Shown: positions 1 to 7,576 of the stretch, piece by piece
Numbering within the stretch: position 1 is the first letter of the stretch
Layout: the number at the start of each line of letters is the position of its first letter
Source of the DNA: Stictocephala bisonia
Taxonomy: Eukaryota; Arthropoda; Insecta; Hemiptera; Membracidae
Length of the DNA: 64,000 nucleotides
Assembly: GCA_035578905.1 (NCBI GenBank)
Contig: JAQJVL010000176.1
Span: 708,501-772,500, forward strand
Direction of reading: 5' to 3'
Notes under the pieces: generated by a model
Databases searched by the model: none
The model's input: the letters and a program-made list of their open reading frames with translations, nothing else
Told to the model about the DNA's origin: nothing
Position numbers and translations under genes: made by a program

Positions 1-2
1 CC

Positions 3-404
3 AAGAGAAGGGACAAACACTTCCGGAACAGCTTGTCGTCAGTTTCGAAGGAGATATCAATCACCTCAAGAGAAGGGAATACGAGTTTTCATCCAAATTC
101 AGGAAAACCACGAGATCGATGGACGCAGACACAACATTTCGTCACGACCAAATCTGAGAAGGATGTAACTCAACGAAGCGACCCACCTAAGCCGAAGGTT
201 ACCTTCGATGAAAAGACGGATAAAACACAGTTTTTATGTTGGAATTGTGATTGACGAGGACACTTGTATCGGGAATGCCGATTGCCTAAGAAGCTGAAAT
301 GCTTCTATTGTAAAAGAGACGGTGTAAAAACTCACGATTGTGGTTGCCAACGGGGAAACGGCGTAAGGACTCAATGGAAGGGAGGTCATCTGAGTCCCAA
401 TTAA
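3..404 (+). pseudogene. gag: gag C-terminal part with two zinc knuckles and an in-frame TGA
   Basis: This frame is open from the left edge of the window, so the gene is truncated by the window and not started here. The last part is a nucleocapsid-like region that binds genomic RNA in Gag particles. The first zinc knuckle is CX2CX4HX4C (Cys at codons 237 and 246, His at 261, Cys at 276). A TGA at 252-254 falls inside it, between the second Cys and the His. The second knuckle (about 300-341) keeps its three Cys but has Val at the His position, a variant I know from other retrotransposon Gags. The frame ends with TAA at 402-404 and overlaps pol. The TGA is most simply a point mutation in this copy; read-through is possible but not needed. 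Confidence 0.75.
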
Positions 405-2104
405 TAAAATACGTAAAACCCTCCAACGAATGGCAAAAATGGTTGGAATACATAAGAAAATTCAACACATGTAGCGCCACAAATAAAACATCTTGTGATT
501 TGAGACCACACATTTCAGTATCATTATTGGGGAAAGAGTTTCGCGCACTATTAGATAGTGGATCAGCGGTAACTTTGATAGGGAAAATAGTAGCTGATCA
601 CTTGATGGCCCAGGGTCAGAGACCATGCGGTAGGACCAAGCGAGTGCAGGTTGCAAATGGTCACTATCTAAGCTCCCAAGGAACGTTTGAATGCTGTGTT
701 GTATTAAATGATTCACCGGTCAGTTTCGATGCAATTTATCTACCTTCTCTGACAAGTGAGATAGTAATTGGAATTGAGGATCTCATAAAATGGAATTTAA
801 TAAGTATAAACATCCCTACTGTTAATGAAATACCGCAGAAGAATCAAGACGAAAGTAATATCATTCCAATCGAGGCTGTACTTCCGTTGAACGAGTATCA
901 AATTAAAAATTTGGATGATTTCCTAAAGGTTGAACTTCCAAAATTTGAGAAATTATATGGGATTACCTCACTAGTGGAGCATGTTATTAGGCTTAAAAAG
1001 GGAGTCGTCCCGATAAAACAACGTTACTACCCCCGAAATCCGGCCATGCAGGAGATCATAAACAGAGAAGTGGAACAGATGGTAAAAGATGGTATCATCG
1101 AAGAGTCCAATAGCCCTTGGAGCTCGCCAGTGGTGCTCGTGAAAAAGCCCAGTGGGAGATATCGCTTCTGCATAGATTTCAGATGTCTCAACACTGCTTC
1201 TATAAAAGATGCGTACCCCCTGCCACAAATAAAAAGCATTCTGGAAAAATTGAGGCAAGCTAGATACATCAGTACCCTAGATCTTGCACAAGGTTACTGG
1301 CAAGTACCACTGAGTCCAGAAAGCCGACCTCTAACTGCTTTTACAGTACCGGGCCTAGGACTTTATCAATTCCGAGTTATGCCTTTTGGTCTCCACTCTG
1401 CGGGAGCTACATTCCAAAGACTCCTGGATAAGGTGATTGGGCCGAAACTAGAGCCACGTGCTTTCCCTTACTTGGACGATTTGATACTGATTTCAAGCAC
1501 ATACGAAGAGCATTTACAACTGTTACGAGAAGTATTTAAGCTGTTACGGGATGCTGGACTCAAGTTAAACAAGGAAAAGTGTAAATTCTGCATGACCGAG
1601 TTGAAGTATCTTGGGCATGTCATTAATTCCGAAGGTATAGGTACTGATCCTGATAAGGTAAAGGCCATCGTAGACTTTCCTCGACCTACGAACATTCGGA
1701 GCCTACGAAGCTTTCTTGGCCTGGCGTCTTGGTATCGGCGTTTCGTGGACAAATTCGCTAAAATCACCGCTCCACTTACATCTCTACTAAAAAAGGACAC
1801 TCGTTGGAACTGGAAAGATAAGCAAGAGGAAGCATTCTGTGAATTAAAAGAAAAATTGTCTTCAACCCCTATATTGAGTTGCCCAAATTTTGAAGAGATT
1901 TTCTATGTTCAAGTTGATGCGTCGGATGAAGGTTTAGGGGCTTCACTCACCCAAAGGCGAGAGCGAAAAGAAGTGGTGATCAGTTATGCCAGCCGATTGC
2001 TCAGTGCTACCGAAAGGAAATTTTCAGTCACTGAGAAAGAGTGCTTAGCGTTGGTTTGGGCCATTCAGCGATTTCGACCATACATTGAAGGGGTACCATT
2101 TTAA
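338..2104 (+). CDS. pol: pol part 1: protease, reverse transcriptase, RNase H (5' half)
   Basis: This is the first half of Pol, reached from gag by -1 frameshift; the open frame has no needed ATG of its own. The aspartic protease has LLDSGS (Asp at residue ~73 of the open frame). The reverse transcriptase spans about residues 225-400, with catalytic Asp at ~315 in the STLDL motif and YLDD at ~378-381. The RNase H starts at about 520, with Asp ~527 in QVDAS and Glu ~568 in TEKECL. The frame then ends early at 2104 because of an extra G in the run at 2090-2093. RNase H resumes without loss in the next frame, so the break is a single-base indel, either a mutation of this copy or an assembly error in a homopolymer. 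The product copies the element RNA into DNA. Confidence 0.92.
   Translation: MWLPTGKRRKDSMEGRSSESQLIKYVKPSNEWQKWLEYIRKFNTCSATNKTSCDLRPHISVSLLGKEFRALLDSGSAVTLIGKIVADHLMAQGQRPCGRTKRVQVANGHYLSSQGTFECCVVLNDSPVSFDAIYLPSLTSEIVIGIEDLIKWNLISINIPTVNEIPQKNQDESNIIPIEAVLPLNEYQIKNLDDFLKVELPKFEKLYGITSLVEHVIRLKKGVVPIKQRYYPRNPAMQEIINREVEQMVKDGIIEESNSPWSSPVVLVKKPSGRYRFCIDFRCLNTASIKDAYPLPQIKSILEKLRQARYISTLDLAQGYWQVPLSPESRPLTAFTVPGLGLYQFRVMPFGLHSAGATFQRLLDKVIGPKLEPRAFPYLDDLILISSTYEEHLQLLREVFKLLRDAGLKLNKEKCKFCMTELKYLGHVINSEGIGTDPDKVKAIVDFPRPTNIRSLRSFLGLASWYRRFVDKFAKITAPLTSLLKKDTRWNWKDKQEEAFCELKEKLSSTPILSCPNFEEIFYVQVDASDEGLGASLTQRRERKEVVISYASRLLSATERKFSVTEKECLALVWAIQRFRPYIEGVPF
353..397 (+). promoter_or_regulatory. 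-1 ribosomal frameshift site with downstream stem
   Basis: The heptamer GGGAAAC lies at 353-359, phased in the gag frame as G GGA AAC, the canonical X XXY YYZ arrangement. A slip of one base back enters exactly the pol frame. Seven bases later a perfect 7-bp stem starts: GGACTCA at 367-373 pairs with TGAGTCC at 391-397. Heptamer, phase, spacer length and stem all fit a programmed -1 site within the gag/pol overlap. Confidence 0.85.
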
Positions 2105-3605
2105 GGCTATTACCGACCACGTCGCGTTAAAGTGGTTAATGAATCTGAAAGAACCTTCCGGAAGAATAGCCCGTTGGATCCTTGAATTGCAACAACATGA
2201 CTTCGAGGTTTGCTATAGGAAAGGTACGGCGAATAGAGTAGCCGACGCTCTTTCACGCTACCCGATAAAGGAAGCGACGCAACCACTGGAAGAGGAACCG
2301 GTCTCCGTCATTTCCAGGAATGTAGCGACTGAAAATGCAAAACAAGATGAAAGGCCAACTAACGGGGACCAGCCGGAAAACAATTGGTATAACCAACAGA
2401 TCCAAAAGGTAGTAGGGAACCCCCAAAAATACAATAACTACGTTCTTAAGGAAGGACGCCTGTTTAAATGTTTTCGTCGAAAATCGAAACTCAAAAACGA
2501 AAAGTGGAAAATGTGTGTGCCCAAGGAAAACGTAATTGATATCCTTAAGGAAAATCATGACGCCGCTACTGCTGGACACTTTGGAATCAAGAGGACGATG
2601 AAAAGGATAGCAGAGCGCTATTATTGGCCGGGATGGCGGGTGCAAGTTCGAGATTACGTACGAAGCTGTTCTACATGCCAACAATATAAGGTAGAGCAAA
2701 AGAAACCAGCAGGAATCATGCATTTTAAGCCTCCAGAAGGACCATGGCATGTGGTTACTGCTGACATATTAGGACCCTTACCTCGGAGCAAACGGGGTCA
2801 CAAATATGCCATTGTATTTCAGGACAACTATAGTAAGTGGACTGAAATAGCTCCTCTAAAAGTAGCCACAGCCGCCCGAATAACTGAAAAATTTAGACAG
2901 CTCATTCTTCTAAGATTTGGATCTCCAGATATACTGGTTACCGATAACGGGAGTCAGTTTAATGCTAAATTATTCAAACAAATGGCGGACGATTGGGGTA
3001 TAGAATTAAAATACACCGCCCCATATAGTCCTCAATGTAACCCTGTTGAAAGGCAAAACAGAGTAATTAAGACTCTGATTTCACAATATGTAAAGGGAGA
3101 TCATCGAGACTGGGACCAAAACATAAATGAGATAACGTTTGCGATAAATACTGCCTGTCACGATTCTACTCAGTCAAGTCCAGCAATGTTATGTTTTGGA
3201 AGAGAACTCATTGTACCCAGAGCGATAAGTGGACCATCATTTGTAGCTAACCAAGCCGAAACCCAACGACCCACAAACGTTATTCATGCCGAGCGATTGG
3301 AAAAATTTGCAAAACTGTATCGTAAAACGCAACATAATTTACGGACAGCATTCGAACGACAAGCAAAATTTTATAATTTACGTAGACGTGACCCTCGGTT
3401 TAACGTGGGCGATAAAGTGTTAAAAAGAACACATGTACTTTCTTCCGCTGTTGAACAGATTGCCAGTAAATTAGCCCCTAAATATGACGGACCGTACGAA
3501 ATCGTGAAAAAGAGAGGGTATAATGTTTGCGAAATAAAAAAGTTAGGGAGTAACAAAACGGAAATAGCCCACGTTAAAGATTTAAAACCGTATTGGAATA
3601 GATAA
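2094..3605 (+). CDS. pol: pol part 2: RNase H (3' half) and integrase
   Basis: This continues pol after the frameshift at 2090-2093. It begins within RNase H (third catalytic Asp in ITDH, last Asp in VADALSR). The integrase follows, with an HHCC zinc domain (His ~158 and ~165, Cys ~195 and ~198 in the frame opened at 2085). The catalytic triad is Asp ~227 (TADI), Asp ~287 (TDNGSQF) and Glu ~322 (VERQNR). A GPY/F module at ~469-471 lies in the C-terminal domain after the FNVGDKV segment. The frame is open to a TAG at 3605. There is no downstream chromodomain; the protein ends soon after the GPY/F module, as in many insect Gypsy elements. Integrase inserts the cDNA into the host genome. Confidence 0.92.
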   Translation, partial: YHFKAITDHVALKWLMNLKEPSGRIARWILELQQHDFEVCYRKGTANRVADALSRYPIKEATQPLEEEPVSVISRNVATENAKQDERPTNGDQPENNWYNQQIQKVVGNPQKYNNYVLKEGRLFKCFRRKSKLKNEKWKMCVPKENVIDILKENHDAATAGHFGIKRTMKRIAERYYWPGWRVQVRDYVRSCSTCQQYKVEQKKPAGIMHFKPPEGPWHVVTADILGPLPRSKRGHKYAIVFQDNYSKWTEIAPLKVATAARITEKFRQLILLRFGSPDILVTDNGSQFNAKLFKQMADDWGIELKYTAPYSPQCNPVERQNRVIKTLISQYVKGDHRDWDQNINEITFAINTACHDSTQSSPAMLCFGRELIVPRAISGPSFVANQAETQRPTNVIHAERLEKFAKLYRKTQHNLRTAFERQAKFYNLRRRDPRFNVGDKVLKRTHVLSSAVEQIASKLAPKYDGPYEIVKKRGYNVCEIKKLGSNKTEIAHVKDLKPYWNR

Positions 3606-3702
3606 AGAAATTCGAATTGAGACAACGTCTTCAGGTAGGTGTTATAACCACCTGGGCCATCTCAAATCCAGTCTTTGACTTCAATTTTTTGTTTGTAACT
3701 AA

Positions 3703-4878
3703 ATGGGACTAATCGTCAGGTTAACGCTATTTATTTGTTTGGTTGCAGTGGAGAAGATGGCACATCTGAGACCTCTGATTAAGGTACAACTCTCCGAACT
3801 TACATGCCTGCATCCGGGAGAACTAATGGACGGAGTGGTCATAACGGCCTATCTTCGCCTGTTGGAGAGGAGAAGCCAAGTGGATCCAACGGTACCCACA
3901 CTCTGGGTTTCCGATACCACCTTTTTGTCCGATTGGAGGAAAGGGGGATTACCGGCAGTAGAGAGGAGGACTGTTGGCGTCGATCTGATAAAAAGAGATC
4001 TTTTGATGTTCCCTGTACACATCACTGGGGGAGTGGGTCACTGGATCCTAATTGTAGCAAATGTCCAGACATGTACCATCCGTGCTTACGACTCGATGGG
4101 GGCTGATCGTCGTAGGAAAATGCAAGAAATTTTCGACTTCCTCTACGTCCTGCAAAAGGAAAAAGGAGAAGAGATCCTCGTGAAGGAGAAGTGGGCACTC
4201 TACAACACCCCAGGAAGTTGGCCACGTCAGAAGGATCTTACATCGTGTGGAGTGTTCCTTTGCATGTTTGCTGAGGCTGTAGCAGAGGGAAAAGTTTTGA
4301 ACTCTGGAAATTGCGATGTCCTCGCAATGAGAAAGCGAATCGCCTCGGCGCTACGGAGAGGCTGGGTGGCTGATGAGGAGAAATACGTCCTCCAGTCATC
4401 CGATTTCCTTGATACCCAGTTAAAGAAATTGAAAATTAGCACCCCAGAAAACATGATCACGATAGACCTCTCATCTGATGAGGAGGAAGATGGGGAATTA
4501 TCTCCCAACGAGATCCTCGCGAAAGTGCGAACCCACCCCACCCTGATGAGTCCTCTTGCAGAAGACGAGGATATCCCTCCAGGCGACGTAGCCTCAGAAG
4601 CACCAGACGAGTCCAGTTTGCTAGTGGAAGGCCCGGCATCTCCAGTTTTGAGTTTGACGTTCGAAGGAAATATGGGAATTGAAGATGACGAAGTAGTCCT
4701 GACGACTGACACCGAGACGACCTCCTTTGAACTTTCTGGCTTAGAACTGACCAAGGTCCGGGCAGCTTTAAAGAGAAATAGAGGGAAGAGGAGGAAGAAT
4801 CGACATCACCGAATACGTAGAATAGGAGCAGATGGGGTCCTCCATAGGATTAATATTCCAAAGAGGAATTTATTATAA
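3703..4878 (+). CDS. ORF3: Ulp1-like (C48) SUMO protease with SIM, in env position
   Basis: This ORF is 391 codons from ATG 3703, or 373 from the in-frame ATG at 3757, which I prefer because a splice acceptor precedes it. A Ulp1/SENP-type cysteine protease domain covers about residues 30-225. His113 lies in GHWILIV, Asp130 in AYDSMG, Gln176 in PRQKD and Cys182 in TSCGVFLC. The H-D spacing of 17 and Q-C spacing of 6 equal those I recall for yeast Ulp1. Residues 252-263 (ITIDLSSDEEED) form a classic SUMO-interacting motif: hydrophobic core followed by serines and acids. The middle is acidic, and residues ~351-388 are strongly basic (nuclear localisation or RNA binding). There are no transmembrane segments or envelope features. 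Deconjugation of SUMO, or cleavage of an element polyprotein, are both possible; the SIM favours the first. The ORF is intact although pol and gag are broken. Confidence 0.85.
   Translation: MGLIVRLTLFICLVAVEKMAHLRPLIKVQLSELTCLHPGELMDGVVITAYLRLLERRSQVDPTVPTLWVSDTTFLSDWRKGGLPAVERRTVGVDLIKRDLLMFPVHITGGVGHWILIVANVQTCTIRAYDSMGADRRRKMQEIFDFLYVLQKEKGEEILVKEKWALYNTPGSWPRQKDLTSCGVFLCMFAEAVAEGKVLNSGNCDVLAMRKRIASALRRGWVADEEKYVLQSSDFLDTQLKKLKISTPENMITIDLSSDEEEDGELSPNEILAKVRTHPTLMSPLAEDEDIPPGDVASEAPDESSLLVEGPASPVLSLTFEGNMGIEDDEVVLTTDTETTSFELSGLELTKVRAALKRNRGKRRKNRHHRIRRIGADGVLHRINIPKRNLL
3720..3748 (+). promoter_or_regulatory. putative 3' splice site before ORF3
   Basis: A T-rich tract (TATTTATTTGTTTGGTTGCAG) ends in CAG at 3746-3748, nine bases before an in-frame ATG at 3757 of ORF3. 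Env of insect errantiviruses is made from a spliced subgenomic RNA, so an acceptor here fits the same logic. The matching donor would be in the 5' leader; the LTR copy at 5561-5567 offers GGTAAGG about 70 bases after the predicted start of transcription. Confidence 0.5.
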
Positions 4879-5455
4879 TACCTATTAGATAATTTGTTTT
4901 GCCCTAGAAAGGAAAATCTTTAGTTTCGTTTTATCTTGCAAATTGTGTATTGTTTTAGGATATAGAAGTGATATTTTAGTTTATAAAGTCGAGCATTTAT
5001 TTTGAGAATTGTATATAATATATTGTTAGATATAAGAACAAAATTTTGATTTATAAGATACGAATTTATTTTGATTGTATTATACAGAGTTTGTTATTAG
5101 TTTTAAGGAGGTATTCTTCGTTTTGTTAGTTATCTCCGCTCTGCGTTATAGCACTGTGGGATGACTAAGTATATTCGTTTTAAGGGGAAGAGTACAAAAC
5201 ATTTTTTTTTTACAATTTTTTTTTCTTTCTGAAAGTCGGTAAGGTGTGTAACGGTTCATTTATTTTAGGGGGTAAAAGTTTTTTTTATATTCCGTTAAAT
5301 AAGTAATATATTGGGTTTCATATAGGGACACCGGCCAGCTGGTCCCTCCCCCTCCCCACTCCTACGCGGTAAGTAGGTCAGAGCGACGGTGAAAGTGGTT
5401 CAAGGCCAACAGACCACTGCAGCTGACCTAGTTTCTTTGTCGACCGAGGGGTGGG
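4879..5455 (+). other. 3' untranslated region and U3 side of the LTR
   Basis: This AT-rich stretch has no ORF. It contains one isolated copy of the ~28-bp core at 5134-5160, the same core that forms the array at 5794-6482. Two purine runs could be the polypurine tract: AAGGGGAAGAG at about 5181-5191 and AGGGGGTAAAAG at about 5266-5277. I cannot choose between them without the 5' LTR. Confidence 0.5.
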
Positions 5456-5460
5456 GGAGT

Positions 5461-5567
5461 ACAATAAATACCGGTTCTCGGAGGCACTCGTCAGTGCGAC
5501 TGAGACTGCGAGAAGGGAAAGACATACGCCGACGTTACACAGCGATACGAAATACAACTACGGTAAG
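5461..5567 (+). promoter_or_regulatory. LTR core promoter: TATA-like box, TCAGT initiator, DPE, splice donor
   Basis: AATAAATA at 5463-5470 lies about 30 bases before TCAGT (5491-5495), the arthropod initiator. With +1 at A5493, positions +28 to +32 (5520-5524) read AGACA, a perfect match to the DPE consensus RGWYV. A GGTAAGG splice donor follows at 5561-5567. Spacing of all elements is correct, so transcription of the element probably starts here (start of the R region). The small ORF across this region is not supported. Confidence 0.65.
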
Positions 5568-5793
5568 GCTTATTTGACTACGACCAAATCAGTTAAAGAG
5601 TGGATTTGATCAATCCCCTTTGTATAAGATATTTTCCGTTTGTAGTGCCGAAGCTCGGCAATAGAGTTTTATTTTCCCTCCTATCGTTTATTTTGGACAT
5701 TTATTTAATTTTAGATCATAGTTTGATCTAATAGCATAACTATTATTTCAGGCTAGAGTAGCCAAGTTATTTTAGTTTAGATCGTAAATTAAA

Positions 5794-6482
5794 AGCTCCG
5801 CTCTGCGTTATAGCACTGTGGGCTAAACTTAACTTTAAAAAGCTCCGCTCTGCGTTATAGCACTGTGGGCTTAAACCGTTTTATTTGTCAATTAGCGTAA
5901 ATTAAATAGCTCCGCTCTGCGTTATAGCACTATGGGCTAAACTTAAATTTTAAAAGCTCCGCTCTGCGTTATAGCACTGTGGGCTTAAACCCTTTTTACT
6001 TGTCAATTATCGTAAATTAAATAGCTCCGCTCTGCGTTATAGCACTGTGGGCTTAAACCGTTTTAAATTGTCAATTATCGTAAATTAAATAGCTCCGCTC
6101 TGCGTTATAGCACTGTGGGCTAAACTTAACTTTTGGAAGCTCCGCTCTGCGTTATAGCACTGTGGGCTTAAACCATTTTAATTGTCAATTATCGTAAATT
6201 AAATAGCTCCGCTCTGCGTTATAGCACTGTGGGCTTAAACCCTTTTTACTTGTCAATTATCGTAAATTAAATAGCTCCGCTCTGCGTTATAGCACTGTGG
6301 GCTTAAACCGTTTTATTTGTCAATTAGCGTAAATTAAATAGCTCCGCTCTGCGTTATAGCACTGTGGGCTAAACTTAAATTTTAAAAGCTCCGCTCTGCG
6401 TTATAGCACGGTGGGCTTAAACTGTTTTATTTGCCGATTAGCGTGAATTAAGTAGCTCCACTCTGCGTTATAGCACTGAGGG
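5794..6482 (+). repeat. 12-copy array of a ~28-bp GC-rich core, insulator-like
   Basis: Twelve nearly identical copies of a core beginning CTCCGCTCTGCGTTATAGCA and ending CTGTGGGC start at about 5794, 5842, 5909, 5955, 6024, 6092, 6139, 6206, 6274, 6341, 6388 and 6454. A thirteenth lies apart at 5134. AT-rich spacers of two kinds separate them: a short one near 18 bases and a long one near 39 bases containing GTCAATTA and GTAAATTAA. The cores are conserved while spacers drift, and the last two copies are the most degraded. Placed after the predicted transcription start, the array would be in the 5' leader of the RNA. This resembles the gypsy insulator, which also has 12 zinc-finger protein sites in AT-rich DNA, but the core sequence differs. 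Confidence 0.85.
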
Positions 6483-6800
6483 CTAATTACGTTTCAACGC
6501 CGATTTAAGGGAGCAACGAGGCGAAACGACTCGAACCGGGAAAAATTTTAGGTAGCTTAGGGTGGACGATGATGAGAGGCCTGTGAGGGTGAATTGTTCA
6601 CCTAGGCATTCGCTGAGTCCAATTCGTTCGAAGTGAATCCGGCACGTGTAGACTCGATTATCGAATCCTGGAATTACCTCTCTGAGGCATCCGGCGAATA
6701 AAGTCGAAAGGCGTTTAGTTAAGGGAAAATAAACGGCATTAGCAACTAAAATATTCGACCCTGACGAAACGACCTCACAAGACATAGGCCTACATCGACA
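6483..6800 (+). other. end of LTR/R-U5 region with poly(A) signals
   Basis: CpG-rich sequence unlike the AT-rich DNA that follows. AATAAA occurs at 6697-6702 and 6728-6733 and could end the element transcript. The minus-strand ORF here has no family features. Confidence 0.4.
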
Positions 6801-7560
6801 ATGTACAAAACAATCTGGTATACTAAACTTATCAATCTTCAATAATTTGTAATGGCGAATAACTGAAGATTCATCAGGAGTCTCGACATGAAGACAGTTA
6901 GTTAGCCTTTACTAGATACTTTTACATTTAGTAACTGGCGTTATAATTTAAAAAAAATTATTTCATTGTAGAATTTTTACTTTCGTTTCAAGGGATGAAT
7001 AAATTTGAATCGTGCACGGACAGTGAGATGTAAACTACTAAACAATGGGTTTTACATTTTGTATTGTTATTTTTGTGCCTTTTGTTACGATAAAACGTTA
7101 TTTTTCTGACCTTTGTAGGTCTGTGATCATATAGATTGCCAGGTAAAGTGCTTAAGGCTTTAGTCATTGGGATAACTGGGGGCTTAGACAAAAGTAGGGT
7201 TTTTAAAAGAGAATTTTGAGTTTTTCTGAACCCTTGCAAGTCTCTTACCTGGTAACACTGGTTTACCAAATCATACTAGGTACAAACATAAAGGTACAGC
7301 TGAAATGTTTGGAATAAAATCATATAATAAATGTACTGTATATCAATTTTTATTAACATACAAATATTTTATTATATATTTGATTCTTAGATACACTTTG
7401 CCAAAATATTTCTACAAACAATGGGGAAAATGTAAACAGCAAAATAGAAACAAAAAGGTACATACTAGTATAGGTTACGAACACATGAAAGATTAATTAA
7501 TAAAATATGAAAATCAATTGTTAAAACTCTTTAAAATAATACGTTAACTTGTGCTTGCGA
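6800..7560. other. AT-rich stretch without recognisable genes
   Basis: I see no conserved coding or repeat signature. It may include the 3' non-coding end of the neighbouring transposon relic. Confidence 0.5.
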
Positions 7561-7576
7561 TTTTCCTTTAGCTTGT

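Larger units (their letters stand above)
1..6800 (+). mobile_element. Ty3/Gypsy retrotransposon, 3' part, with Ulp1-type ORF3
   Basis: The order is gag end, protease, RT, RNase H, integrase, then an extra ORF and an LTR-like promoter region, which is the layout of env-bearing Gypsy elements. Here the third ORF is a cysteine protease, not an envelope. The 5' LTR, primer-binding site and most of gag lie upstream of the window. The right boundary is uncertain: GC- and CpG-richer sequence with two AATAAA signals (6697, 6728) runs to about 6790 and then gives way to AT-rich DNA, so I place the end near 6800. The copy is damaged by an in-frame TGA in gag and a one-base frameshift in RNase H. No second LTR is visible, so LTR ends and target duplication cannot be set. 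Confidence 0.85.

Noticed and set aside
4227..4754. 175-residue Ser-rich minus-strand ORF
   Set aside because: It is antisense to the Ulp1-like ORF3, whose motifs are unambiguous on the plus strand.
5389..5577. 62-residue ORF in the LTR region
   Set aside because: It overlaps the core promoter and predicted splice donor and has no recognisable feature.
5794..6482. CRISPR-like array (about 28-base repeats with spacers)
   Set aside because: Spacers are themselves repeated in two alternating types, the context is a eukaryotic retrotransposon, and no cas genes exist.
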